A stretch of 18,947 nucleotides of DNA from Leucogyrophana mollusca (taxonomy: Eukaryota; Basidiomycota; Agaricomycetes; Boletales), in contig MU266730.1 in NCBI GenBank assembly GCA_021014945.1, positions 1-18,947 on the forward strand, given 5' to 3'. Positions 1 through 9,291 of this stretch are shown piece by piece. The notes below the pieces were generated by a model. That model searched no databases, was not told the DNA's origin, and worked only from the letters and a program-made list of their open reading frames with translations. Every line of letters begins with the position of its first letter. Positions within the stretch are counted from its first letter, which is position 1. The translations under genes and the position numbers were made by a program.

Positions 1-202
1 TAGCGTGAACATCATTTCTCCACCCCTCATGCTGGTCGTCGAAATCTTTCTGCTGGTCTGACAGAATTCTAGCTTCAAGACACAACTTACAGATGGCTTT
101 GCCTTGTTTATCCTTCGCATGAGGATTAGCGTATGAAGCGGCCATCCCCCGACAAAACTCCAGGTGATCATCAAAATGCAGACACCACCATTTCTGACTC
201 AT
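1..202 (-). CDS. N-terminal part of an unrecognised protein, cut by the left edge
   Basis: An ATG at 202-200 opens 67 codons that stay open to the left edge. The peptide begins MSQKWWCLHFDDHLEF and includes a CKLCLE segment (Cys-x2-Cys) near residues 39-42, with a further Cys at 7 and 17. A Cys-x2-Cys pair can be half of a BED-type or other small zinc finger, but the second half would lie outside the window, so this is only a possibility. I have a weak memory of similar short starts in Agaricomycete element-associated proteins. A TATA-like box lies about 40 bp upstream. The gene is divergent from the Crinkler-like gene. Function is not assigned; the reading frame itself could still be chance, since only 200 bp are visible. 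Confidence 0.45.
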   Translation of the reverse strand, partial: MSQKWWCLHFDDHLEFCRGMAASYANPHAKDKQGKAICKLCLEARILSDQQKDFDDQHEGWRNDVHA

Positions 203-928
203 AATGACGAGGGGGCGGGGGAATCCAAAGGTACAGTTGGATTATATAGGGCTACAAGTACATGGGAGCAATACAATAAGTGAAACCTTGGTAGAATCAA
301 GGAGAAACCGAAGAGTGTTGAAGGTTGAGTGACCACTGCACCGTGCTGGCGGGCAGATGGCAACAGCCTCCGAGATCAGTACCATATCGGGTCGGCGCCA
401 TGGCCACATCCGTGGCCTTGTGGCTTGCCAGTGGTATGCCACAATTTATGGCGTGTGGGGTCCATGGCATGCCACCGGCTCTTCAAACACTGGGTGAGAC
501 GGGGCTGTCAAATCATAGATCAGGTAGCACTGGGGCTTCCAGGTGGACGTCTGCTGCAGCAGTAGAAGACAGTCACCGAAAGAATTAGCCGTTCCTTCAT
601 GATCTCGGCTGTAGCTGGTTCGAATTTCGCCCAACTCACTCTCATCCCTCAACGTCGCTCGGCTCCTTGTCGTCATCAGAGCCCTCAGGTTCATACCTCA
701 TCCGTTCCCGCTTCTGGCTCTCTGCATCCTTGCCGAATACCGTTGAGGTCGCGGAACTTCACAGGGGGCTTCTGGCATGGACAGAGGAGTTCTGACGATG
801 GCCCGGTAATCCGAGTTGTCGACGTATCTACTTGCATGTTTTTACATAACGTGTCGGAATTGTGTCGGAAAGACACACTAGGTCTCTCCACCCCGATGAA
901 ATCAAGGTCAAGCAGCCAACGAAACACC
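203..928. other. Intergenic stretch between divergent genes
   Basis: I see no convincing gene here. The reading frame of the Crinkler-like gene stays open upstream to an ATG at 599, and in-frame ATGs also lie at 837 and 896, but the translated sequence before 929 is Ser/Arg-rich and does not look like the family. It is probably leader and shared promoter DNA for the two divergent genes. A TTTTTACATAA stretch near 839-849 is the nearest TATA-like candidate for the plus-strand gene. Confidence 0.5.
241..248 (-). promoter_or_regulatory. TATA-like box upstream of the left-edge ORF
   Basis: On the minus strand this reads TATATAAT inside CCTATATAATCC, 39-46 bp before the ATG at 202. The position suits a core promoter with a very short leader. 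It is a short AT motif, so chance is possible. Confidence 0.35.
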
Positions 929-3412
929 ATGCCTCGAACGCTCAGGCTCTTCTGTTGGGTGCGGGGAGACGACACAATGCGCATCTTCTCGGTGGAGATT
1001 ACGGATGCGGAGTCTGTCTATGCACTCAAAAAGCGAATCAAAAAACAGCGGTCGGTCGAGTGGCGCTACGTCAGCGCGAATGACTTCGATCTTAGCGTAG
1101 TCTCCCTCCCCGTAAGGGACGGTGCCTTCCTGGCGCACCTCCGCAGCGCGACACCCCGGCCCCTGCTCCCTGAGGATGATCTCTCGACGGTCTTCACAAA
1201 CCCGCCAGAAAAGGCGCACGTCCACATCATCGTCGACGTGCCTCCGAATCCTCCTGGTGAGTACTGCCCCGCGCAGTGTCGCCACGGCTCACTCACAGGG
1301 TGCCCAGTCGTAGTTGATCGCATGATTGAACTGATGTGCTGGGTGCGAGGCGAAGACGTCAACTGCACCTTCCTGGTCGAGATCGCAGACACGGATACCG
1401 TCGACGACCTCAAAAAACAAATCAAAGCAAAGCGGCCTGTCGGGTTCTGCCACGTTCCTGCGAGCGACCTTGGTCTCACCGAAGTCTCTGTGCCCGTTGA
1501 TGACAACCTCCGGCAGAATATTGGGAAGTTGACGCCCCAACCCCTATTCCCCTTGGACGAACTCTCGACAGTCTTCGCCGACCCTCCCGCAGACGCGCAC
1601 GTTCATATCATCATCGACGCGCCTCCGAAACCTCCTGGTGAGTGCAGTCCTCTCGCAATGTCGCCACGGCTCATCGGGCACTTACCAAGTTGATCGTGTG
1701 CTTGAGCTGATGTGCTGGGCGCGGGGCGACGACATAAACCGCATCTTCCTGGTCAAGATCGCGGAGAAGGAGTCCGTCTACACTCTCAAAGAGCAGATCA
1801 AAGAAATGCGACCGGCCGAGTTCTCCCACGTTCATGCGAGCGACTTCAATGTCAGCAAAGTCTCCGTGCCTATTGATGACAACCTTAGGCAGAATCTCGG
1901 GAAGGTGGCGCCCCAACGCATGTGCCCCACGGAGGAACTCTCGACGATCTTCGCCGACCATCCCGCAGACGCGCACGTCCATGTCATCATCGGCACACTT
2001 CCCCCAGGCAATCTAGTTGTTCAACGGGAGATTTTTCTCGACGCGAACGCGCCGAAATCGCCTTCGATATATGCACGCGCCGAAGAGTTCTACTCGCAGC
2101 AGAACGATGTGTCGCAAAACATCCTCTGCGGGTGCCCCAGACCCACCGATGCCCCGATCCCCGTCACGCTGCTGCACCCTGTATTCGGCCAGTTTATAGA
2201 CGACTGCGAGTCGCACACAGTCACAATGGAGGACAGCGCGTTTTTGTTGAGGCTGTCGACCGCGATGTCCGCATTCAATTCGGATGTGGAGACTCGGGCG
2301 CAGACGATCCGTGACGAGTTCGCAGACTGGGGCCTCCATTTCATACGGAGCAACATCGAGGGCACCTCCTATGAGATCCAGGGGGACATGTCGGTGGATG
2401 GCCACCGCTATGCGATTGCCGAGTTCGCGAACGAAATCGGGTTCGAGGGCGCAGATCCCTATGTCCAGGCAAGCCTGCGCTACCTCGAATCGACACGGAT
2501 GCACGCGTTGGAATTTCCCGGTTCTGCCCTGCCCTGCTTCATCATCCTTGTATTCGGTGCGTGCGCTCGCAGTTTCGTGGTGCCTGTGCAGCTAACCTCC
2601 CCTGAGGTCCGTACATCGCCTTCGCAGGTGCTGCGTGGAATATGCGCCCTTCTATCCAGATACTCTCTGCCGGCCTGCCACTCCACTATCACTACACCGA
2701 CAGCAAGATGGAGATCACCGCGGCGCGCCACATGTGTGCGATGAAGAAAGCGGTACACTCGCTGCAGGAGTACTATCAGGCCTACCCGCCTCCCGCAAGT
2801 TCGCTATCGCACAGTCAGCTGTTCCCGTATCGCACATATTTCACGTCCCGTGCGGACGGCAGTCGGCAGGACTTTGAGTACACATGGCAGCCCTCTCTAG
2901 AGAGGCTTCTCTTCTTCGGCACGCTGCGCGACAAGAACGACATCTGCGTTAAATTTGTGCGCTCGTATTCGGACACAGCGCATGCCCTGTGTGCGTCGAT
3001 GGGGCGTGCACCGGCCCTCAGGGGCTTCGAGCGGCTTCCTGGGGGCTGGCTCATGGTGGTGATGGACGCGCTCCGTGCCGATGACTACCTCGACTTCCGC
3101 GGGTCTGAGCCCTCGTCCGTGCTACTCGCGGGCATCAAGGAGACGCTTACTCGCCTGCACGACGCGGGCTACGTGCACGGAGATGTCCGCAACAAGAACA
3201 TCATGGTGTCGAAGCACGACAATATGCGGTTCATGCTCGTCGACTTCGACTTGGCGGGGAAAATCGGCGAGGTGCGGTACCCCATGCACTTGAACAGGGA
3301 GCTCTGGTGGCCCGAGGGCGCAGTGGATTATGCGCTCATATCTGCTGACCACGATATTGCGATGCTGCGACACATAGCTTATCAATACGGGGTACGGTGG
3401 CCGCCAGTGTGA
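929..3412 (+). CDS. Crinkler-like protein with three tandem ubiquitin-like header domains and a kinase-like C-terminus
   Basis: Proposed exons are 929-1256, 1314-1637, 1690-2556 and 2628-3412 (767 residues, stop TGA). Introns are 57, 52 and 71 bp with GTGAGT, GTGAGT and GTGCGT donors; each junction keeps frame, and the last gives FGAAWNMRPS. Residues ~5-108, ~113-217 and ~221-325 each carry the Crinkler header pattern: CW(V/A)RG(D/E)D, then (D/E)(S/T)V..LK..IK, then VS(L/V)P(V/I), then LST(V/I)F and HVH(I/V)I. Residues ~326-510 match the middle region I recall from basidiomycete Crinklers. The C-terminus is kinase-like: Lys615 in CVKF, HGDVRNKN at 690-697 (catalytic Asp692, Asn697) and DFD at 712-714. 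ATG 929 is chosen for its ACACCATGC context and because the header starts directly after it; ATG 896 is an in-frame alternative. Crinklers are known as host-directed effectors in oomycetes; their role in basidiomycetes is unclear. Three headers rather than one is unusual. Confidence 0.82.
941..2010 (+). repeat. Three tandem copies of the Crinkler header exon
   Basis: The conserved Cys-Trp codons recur with the TGG at 956, 1340 and 1716, giving periods of 384 and 376 bp. Copies run about 941-1256, 1325-1637 and 1701-2010. Copies 1 and 2 each end in PPxPP followed by a GTGAGT donor, and copies 2 and 3 each begin after an acceptor AG with TTGATCG. The unit of duplication therefore included the intron. 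Copies 2 and 3 are more alike (both have DDNLRQN and ADAHVH) than either is to copy 1. Confidence 0.8.
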
Positions 3413-3967
3413 TTGATTAGCGTGTGTAATGTGCATTCCTCGTGTGGCTGAATGCCACTTGTCGCAAAGCCGTCTTTGACCAGGGGAGGGGCCCCGTTGA
3501 CGTTACACCATGAAAGACACTGCAACTCATGCACGGATCAGGACGGGGAGCATAGCTAGCCTGCAGCTCATCCATTATGCAACGATAGCATTCAAATATT
3601 CTTCCATCCATCAACCAGTCAGTCAGTACCGTATGCAAAGAGCTCAAGAGAAAGAATGAAAGAAAAGGCGTGAAAACGAGCGTGCACGGCAGAGCCAAAT
3701 CGCAAAGGAAGGAACGTGGTATCCTGTGGGCGGACCAAACCCAGGTCGCAGGTGTCGGAAACGAAGAACTCAGAATTCAGATCCAAGCGCAAGTGTAAGC
3801 GTAAGCGTAAAACGGAGAACGCAGAACAGACACGAAACGGGAGAAAAACAAAGAAAGAAGAAACAACACAAAACGAAAACGAAAACATTACGAGGTTGCA
3901 ATTGCATAGTGGTATTCTTCCCTGGACACAACGAAAGAGCAAATCGAGACCGAGATCCCCACCCCAC
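3413..3967. other. Convergent intergenic region (both 3' ends)
   Basis: The Crinkler-like gene ends at 3412 on the plus strand and the BTB/CAP-Gly gene ends at 3968 on the minus strand, so this stretch should contain both 3' untranslated regions. It has an A/G-rich run at about 3770-3900, with short repeats such as AAGCGTAAGCGTAA and ACGAAAACGAAAAC. No coding signal was seen; short ORFs here are low-complexity. Confidence 0.55.
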
Positions 3968-6900
3968 TCATAAATCCGCCCCCACGGCGTCGACGACGTA
4001 CAGAACCTGCTGCGGGCGCACGAACAGCCCCCTCGACTCCGACGTCGACAGATCCGACACAGCAGGCGACGCGCTCCTCAGCCTCTTCGTCCTCTCCGTC
4101 CCCACCATCAACTGGTCTCCCTCCCGCTTCAGCCCGCCACCCCCCCTGCCCCCCGTCCCCATGCCACCCCCTACCCCGCTCCCATACACCCAATCCACCT
4201 TCCCCCTCCGCAGCGCCGCCCCCCTCCCCTCCTCCGCGCCAAACTCCCACTCCGAGCCGCCGCCCCCGCCGCTGATGTCGAAATACCGCACCCCGCCCCA
4301 CGTCCCGTCGTTCCACTGGCGCCCCTCGAGGTTGTCCCCCGCGGCCCACCCGTCGCCCACGGGCACCTCCACGCCGACCCACGGCCCCCACTCGCCCGCG
4401 ACCTCGCCGATGTACCGCGCGAACGCGCGGAAGCGCTTGCGCTTCGAGGAGATGATGCACGGGATGCCGATCTCGAGCGTTGCGCCGCGCGGGGGGGTGG
4501 ACTCGTCGGCGGACGGCGGGAGCGCGAGCGTCGGGGGCGGGGCGGAGCGGGGCGAGGCGTCGATGTCCTCGTCGTCCTTGGGGCCCTCTGCGTCCTCCTC
4601 CGCTTCGTCTAGGTCTATTTCGTCCTCTTGTTCCTTCATGTCTTCTTGGTCCTGGTCTTGGTCCTGATCAGGCCCGCGGATCTGCACGTTCTCCTTATCC
4701 TCCGCCTCCCCGTCCTGCTCCGCGCCCGTCTTGGCTCTCAAGGCCGTCTTTTTCTGCGTACCCGCCGCCGTCGCGCGTTTCGCCGACGTAGGGCTCAGCT
4801 TGCTCGGATCACCAGCTTTTGCCGCCGTGCCCGTTTTTGCACTCGTACCCGTCGTTGTCCTCGTGCCCGCACCACTCTTCGCAGCCGTACTCGTCCTCGC
4901 CGCCACCGCACTCGATTTCCCTACCGCACTCCTGGCTGCCGCAGCGCTAGATCTCGTAGCCGTGCTCCTCGCCGTCCCCGCAACACTCGATCTCGCAGTA
5001 ACAGCCGCACTCGTCCTCGTAGCCGTGCTCCTTGCCGTCCCCGCAACGCTCGACCGCCCCGCCCCAGCCCCAGCAACACTCGACCTCGCGACGCTCGACC
5101 TCGCCGTCACAGCCGCCACACTCGACCGCGTCGCCGCCGTGCTCGCCGTGCTCGCATTCGACGACGGGCGGCCGCGCGCCGTACCGACCGTGAGCACGCT
5201 CGCGTCCGACGCGCCCGAGCCGCGCCGCGAGCGCACGCCGCTCTGCGCGCTGATGAACGTCGCGGTGGACGTGCGGTCCGTCGTCGCGGAGGAGAGCTGC
5301 GACGGGCGCGCGCCGGCGGAGGAGGAGGGGATGCGCAGCGTGGGGGCGCGCGGGGAGAGGTGGCTGCGCACGGAGCGCGGGCTCGGGGACGTGGAGGTGA
5401 CGAGGCGGCTGAGGGAGGGCCGGGTGCTCAGGCTTGGACTGGGGCTCGGGCTGGGGTCGTCTCGGTCTCGTTCTGCGTCTTCGCCTTCGCCCTCGCCGCC
5501 GGAGGTATGTGCCCGGGAGGTAGGACGGCCCCGTTCGGTGGATGCAGACCGCACGCTCTCGCTCTTTCCCTCGCGCGTCGTGGACGTGGTGGTGGTGGTG
5601 CGCACGCTCTCGGACGTCGACCGTACGCTCTCGGTCCTTGACCGCACGCTTGCGGAGTCGGGGGTGAGCTTCGAGTCGGGGCGCATGTCGTGGCGCGTGG
5701 GCGTCGCCGGCCCGCGGGAGATCGTGCTGCGGGCGAGGGAGCGCACGGAGGGGGTGCCTGTGTGCGTGGAGGGAAGTGAATGAGTGAGCGGCGGAAGGGC
5801 ACACATCGAAAACAAACAAAACGCACCAGAATGCGAATGCACATGCTTCCCGAGCGCCGAGCGCCCCATCGACGCGCCCCCTCCTGACCCCGACGCGGAC
5901 GCGGACGCAGCGGCCTTGGGGACAGACCGCGCGAGGACGCTCGCACGGAGCGACGTCACGCTGAGCGTGTCGGAGTCCTGCGTGTCGCGCGGGAAGGCGT
6001 GCGTGTCTCTCGAGGAGTGCGGGTGCGAGGGCGAGTCTCTGGCGTGGGAGGAGTGCGAGTGCGGGGAGTGGGACGCGTGGGAGGAGGAGACGCGCGGGGA
6101 TTTTGCTTTGAGCGTGCCTGGGGAGGATATTGCAGGGGGGCTGAGGAGGTCTTCGAGTGGGACTTCGATTTCTGTGCACGGAGGAGGGCGGGTTAGTTGT
6201 TCGGTTTGGTAGACAGAAGGAAGGAGGGAGAATACGAAGAGGGGCGGACATGAAATAGCGCAACAAGTCTACGAAGAGGAGATGGCGCAACAAGCCCACA
6301 AAGAGGCGTCATCACTGCCATTGGTCGGCGGTGAACCCGCACAAAACGACGCAACGAGACGAAAGGGAGGGAGTGCGGGAATCCATTCACCCACATCCCC
6401 ACCCACATCCAAATCCAAACCCGGAAACACAAGAAAAGGAGACTCGAAAACGCAACAAAAGGACGCTCACCAGCCGCGATCTCCTTCAGCGCCCAGCCCT
6501 CGAGGCCCTCGAACCCGCCCGCCTCGCGCACGCCGAGCCAGCGCCGGCGGAGCCATCTGTGCGCATTGGGTAGGTGGTGGGCGGGTCGGTGTGGTTGGGT
6601 TGGTGGGGGGAGGGGGGAGAGTTCAAAGGTAGAGGAAGGTTGAATGCAAACGCAAAGTCGCGTCGAGTCCAAGGAGAAAGAAGCAACATCGATCGATCAG
6701 CCACGCGCCCAAGAGGACGAGAGAACGGGACGCACCTGAGCACCTCGACGCGTGTTTCCTCTACGCGTGCGCGGATAGGGGACGTGGCAGAGAGGAGCGT
6801 CGCTGAGGGATCTGTGGGGTGCGGGCGCAGGAGGATCTGCGATACGATCGACTGCGGGGCCTGTCAGCACCCGGACCCACGTCCACGGGGGAACACGCAC

Positions 6901-8483
6901 CTGATACACCGCCGCCGCCCAGCGCTCACACAAGCCCCTTCTGACCGCGTCCATGACCCACCCGACCTTCTCCACGTCGCCGAACCCCGTCCCCTCGCCG
7001 TCCTCGCCGAGCACGTCCCCGACCCACTCGTCCTCCTCCCAGCACTCGGCCGCGCGGGCGACGAGGCACTCCTCGACGCCGCGCCGGCCCGCGATGATCA
7101 TCTCCCGTGCGGTGTCCGCCCACGCGTCGATGACCGCGTCGAGGCGCCTCAGCGCGTGCTGCGCGGCGAAGAGGAGGGCGAAGGCGTTGAGGGGGGTTGT
7201 GCGCTTGCCCACGCCCTTGAGGACGCTCTCGCGGACCTTGGGTGGGAGCGCGGCGAACTCGGGGGTGGCCCAGCCCTCGCCGAAGAGCCCGACGAGGGCA
7301 CGGCGGGCACCGCGCTCGAGGGTAGGCTCGCGGACGTCTTCTGCGAGGGCGAATTCGAGGACGCGTGGAGCGCGGCGGGCGCATTGGCGGCAGCGGCACC
7401 CGCCGACGGCCCATTTACCGCCGGTGATGGACTCGTAGGCGGGGAAGGGGAGGAACGCGTGGAAGAGCCCGTGGAGCATCTCGAGGGCGAGGCGGGAGGT
7501 GACTTCAGCTGCGAGGGCGGGGAGGGAGAGGTATGTCGCGGCGCGGAGGAGCGCAAAGGCGGTGGAGAGGTCGTAGGTGCGGTGTGAAAAGTGGAGTGTC
7601 CCTGTGTAGAGGTAGCCGAGCGTAAAGTGCAGCGATGCGGGCGTGAACGGGGGTGAGGGGAGTGTCAGAGTGGGTGGTTCGCTGGTGGTGGTGCCCTTGG
7701 CGGGGGTTGGAGCGGAGGGCCAGGTGAGGAGGAGTGTGTGAAAGTAGGGGGAGCGGGACGCGAGGATGAAGCGGTGGGACGAGAAGATGGCGGTGGCGGG
7801 CTCGTGGTTTGGGGTGGACGAGGAAAAGTTGCCAGAGAGGGCGATGCGGACGTCGGAGTAGAGGCGGGAGCGCCACATGAACACGAGGTCCTTGCGCAGC
7901 TTGTCCACGCGGCCGTCCTCGTCGTCCTCGTGCTGGTCCTCCGTCGCAGAGTCGAACAGAAACTCGAACGCGGAGCCGAGGCCCTTGCCGGTGTAGAGGT
8001 ACTCGAGCTCGTTGGAGAAGAGCGCGGGGGATATGTTCGTGGGCAGTCGTAGGACGGAGTTGCCGTTGGAGGCGGGATCGGGCGAGGACTGGTACGGTGA
8101 TGGCGAGCGGGAGTAGTCGAGTGTAAGGCTCAGGGACAGCGACGACTGCGCTGGCAGCCCCGGCGTCGTCGATGGTGAGTACGGCGTCGGCGAGGCGATC
8201 GGCGCAGGTCTGAACTGGAAATACCGCGCCTGGAACGACGGCGGCGCACGTGCGTACACGATCGCTGTGCCTCCTCCTCAGCTACTCCACCCCAGTCCAA
8301 AAGCAGAGCAGACGCACCTTTGTGTCCCCAAATCTCGTCAGTCTTCTCGTCGCCCTCGCCCAGTTCCCATACGACGTCCGGAAATCGGTCCTTGGCCTGT
8401 TGGAACAGGGAGTGGAGGTCCTTTTGCCATTCTTCGGTCGACTGCCGTGCAGCTTCTGCGATTCCGGATGTGCTCGGTGCCAT
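3968..8483 (-). CDS. BTB-BTB-CAP-Gly protein (one spliced gene, six exons)
   Basis: Proposed exons, in transcript order: 8483-8318, 8264-6901, 6851-6736, 6556-6471, 6171-5827, 5757-3968. Introns are 53, 49, 179, 299 and 69 bp; all have GT-AG ends and phases match, giving 1288 residues. The joined frame runs across three exons as RWLRRRWLGV, then WALKEIAA, then EIEVPLEDLLSP, which fits the family as I recall it. Domains: a first BTB fold ~34-150 (FPDVVWEL, WGHK, then ELEYLYTG); a second ~191-280 (YSDVRIAL, FSSHRFILASRSPYF, YLYTG); a helical, BACK-like stretch ~285-580; a long Ser/Thr/Ala/Arg-rich disordered region; an acidic patch; and a CAP-Gly domain from ~1118, with NDG at 1175-1177 and RYF at 1183-1185. 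Its last strand (LFVRPQQV) is displaced by ~85 residues. CAP-Gly domains bind C-terminal EEY/F tails of tubulin and partners, and BTB domains dimerise or recruit Cullin-3. A cytoskeletal adaptor role is inference. Intron 5 is a multiple of three, so its retention would add 23 residues. Confidence 0.8.
4953..5055 (-). repeat. Two-copy 63-bp in-frame repeat in the disordered region
   Basis: A ~39-nt block at 4953-4991 recurs at 5016-5054 with few changes, so the period is 63 bp or 21 codons. In the protein it gives SSVAGTARSTATR twice. The surrounding sequence is made of looser ARSSVA-type repeats. Growth by whole codons suits a disordered linker between the BTB and CAP-Gly parts. Confidence 0.65.
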
Positions 8484-8642
8484 CGACAGAGGGGGCGTCG
8501 ACGACGACGAGTGCTGAGTGAGAGCAACTTTCAACAGCGTGCAAAACACGTGTTTCACATGGGTTAGGGTTACTCACACAGCCACCCCGCCTACTTCCCG
8601 TTTCGTCACTTCCTGCCACTCCGCATCAGTTCATTTTTATCT
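8484..8642 (-). promoter_or_regulatory. Upstream region of the BTB/CAP-Gly gene with a telobox-like motif
   Basis: This is the stretch just upstream of the ATG at 8483 on the minus strand. It contains GGGTTAGGGTTA at 8561-8572 (AACCCTAA on the gene's strand), about 80 bp upstream of the start. This is the TTAGGG telomere unit and also the telobox promoter motif bound by telomere-type Myb factors in other fungi and plants. CACGTG at 8548-8553 is an E-box. Regulation is inferred, not shown. Confidence 0.35.
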
Positions 8643-9286
8643 TACAGCGGTTTTCAAAATGATGCGGAAACGCTGAAATCGCGAAACGCGTCTCGGAAAC
8701 ATCCGACGCAGGACCCCGAAAGCCTATGAGGGTGAACACTGGATACGACAGTGCTGTAGTTGTAAGGGTTTGCCCAATGCCTCATCACACCTCATATGAT
8801 ATCAAGCTGCGCATTCCGGTGCTACGAGACGAGCACGGATACAATATCAAAGAGATCTGTGGGATCCTTGGCATCAAAAAGTCTCTTGTTTACAAAACTT
8901 TACACCTCTATGATTCTCTCGGTGTTGTGACCAACCCATCTGCTCGCAAATCTGGCCGCCATCGCATGCTCACCTTCGAAGACTTGAATTTCATCAGGTC
9001 ACTCTACCAACAGCACTCCACAATCTATCTTGATGAACTCCAGCACGAACTTCTCACTTGACACAATGTCAGAGTCTCCATTCCCACCCCCCCTCGCACA
9101 GTGCGCCGGCTAGATTTCAGTTGCAAGCAAGTCTCACACCATGCACTCGAGTGCAATGCAATCCTCCATGCTATGTTCATGAACTGCATTGCCGACCTTG
9201 CCCCTGATCCTGAGATGCTTTTATTTGGTGATGAGGCTGCGAAGGACCGGAGAACCACAGGTCGGAAAATGGGATATTCACCCAAG

Positions 9287-9291
9287 GGAAA
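9287..9291. repeat. Left target-site duplication GGAAA
   Basis: GGAAA directly precedes the solo LTR; the partner copy is at 10049-10053. Confidence 0.85.

Noticed and set aside
615..640. GGTTCGAAT as a tRNA B box
   Set aside because: No A box, acceptor stem or cloverleaf could be formed around it.
599..928. In-frame N-terminal extension of the Crinkler-like ORF back to 599
   Set aside because: The added residues are Ser/Arg-rich and unlike the family; the header begins right after the ATG at 929, which has a good start context. An 896 start cannot be excluded.
3726..4667. 313-codon plus-strand ORF, Pro/Ser-rich
   Set aside because: Antisense to the CAP-Gly coding sequence and its 3' region; no conserved features.
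4628..5783. Long plus-strand ORFs of 337 and 350 codons
   Set aside because: They are antisense shadows of the Ser/Ala/Arg-rich linker of the BTB/CAP-Gly gene; their Arg- and Val/Leu-rich composition reflects GC-rich codon bias.
4947..6299. 450-codon minus-strand ORF
   Set aside because: It overlaps the CAP-Gly gene in another frame, is Arg/His/Pro-rich, and reads through introns. The splice model explains the region better.
6574..7587. 337-codon plus-strand ORF
   Set aside because: It is antisense to the BTB exons and Glu/Gly-rich from composition; no motif.
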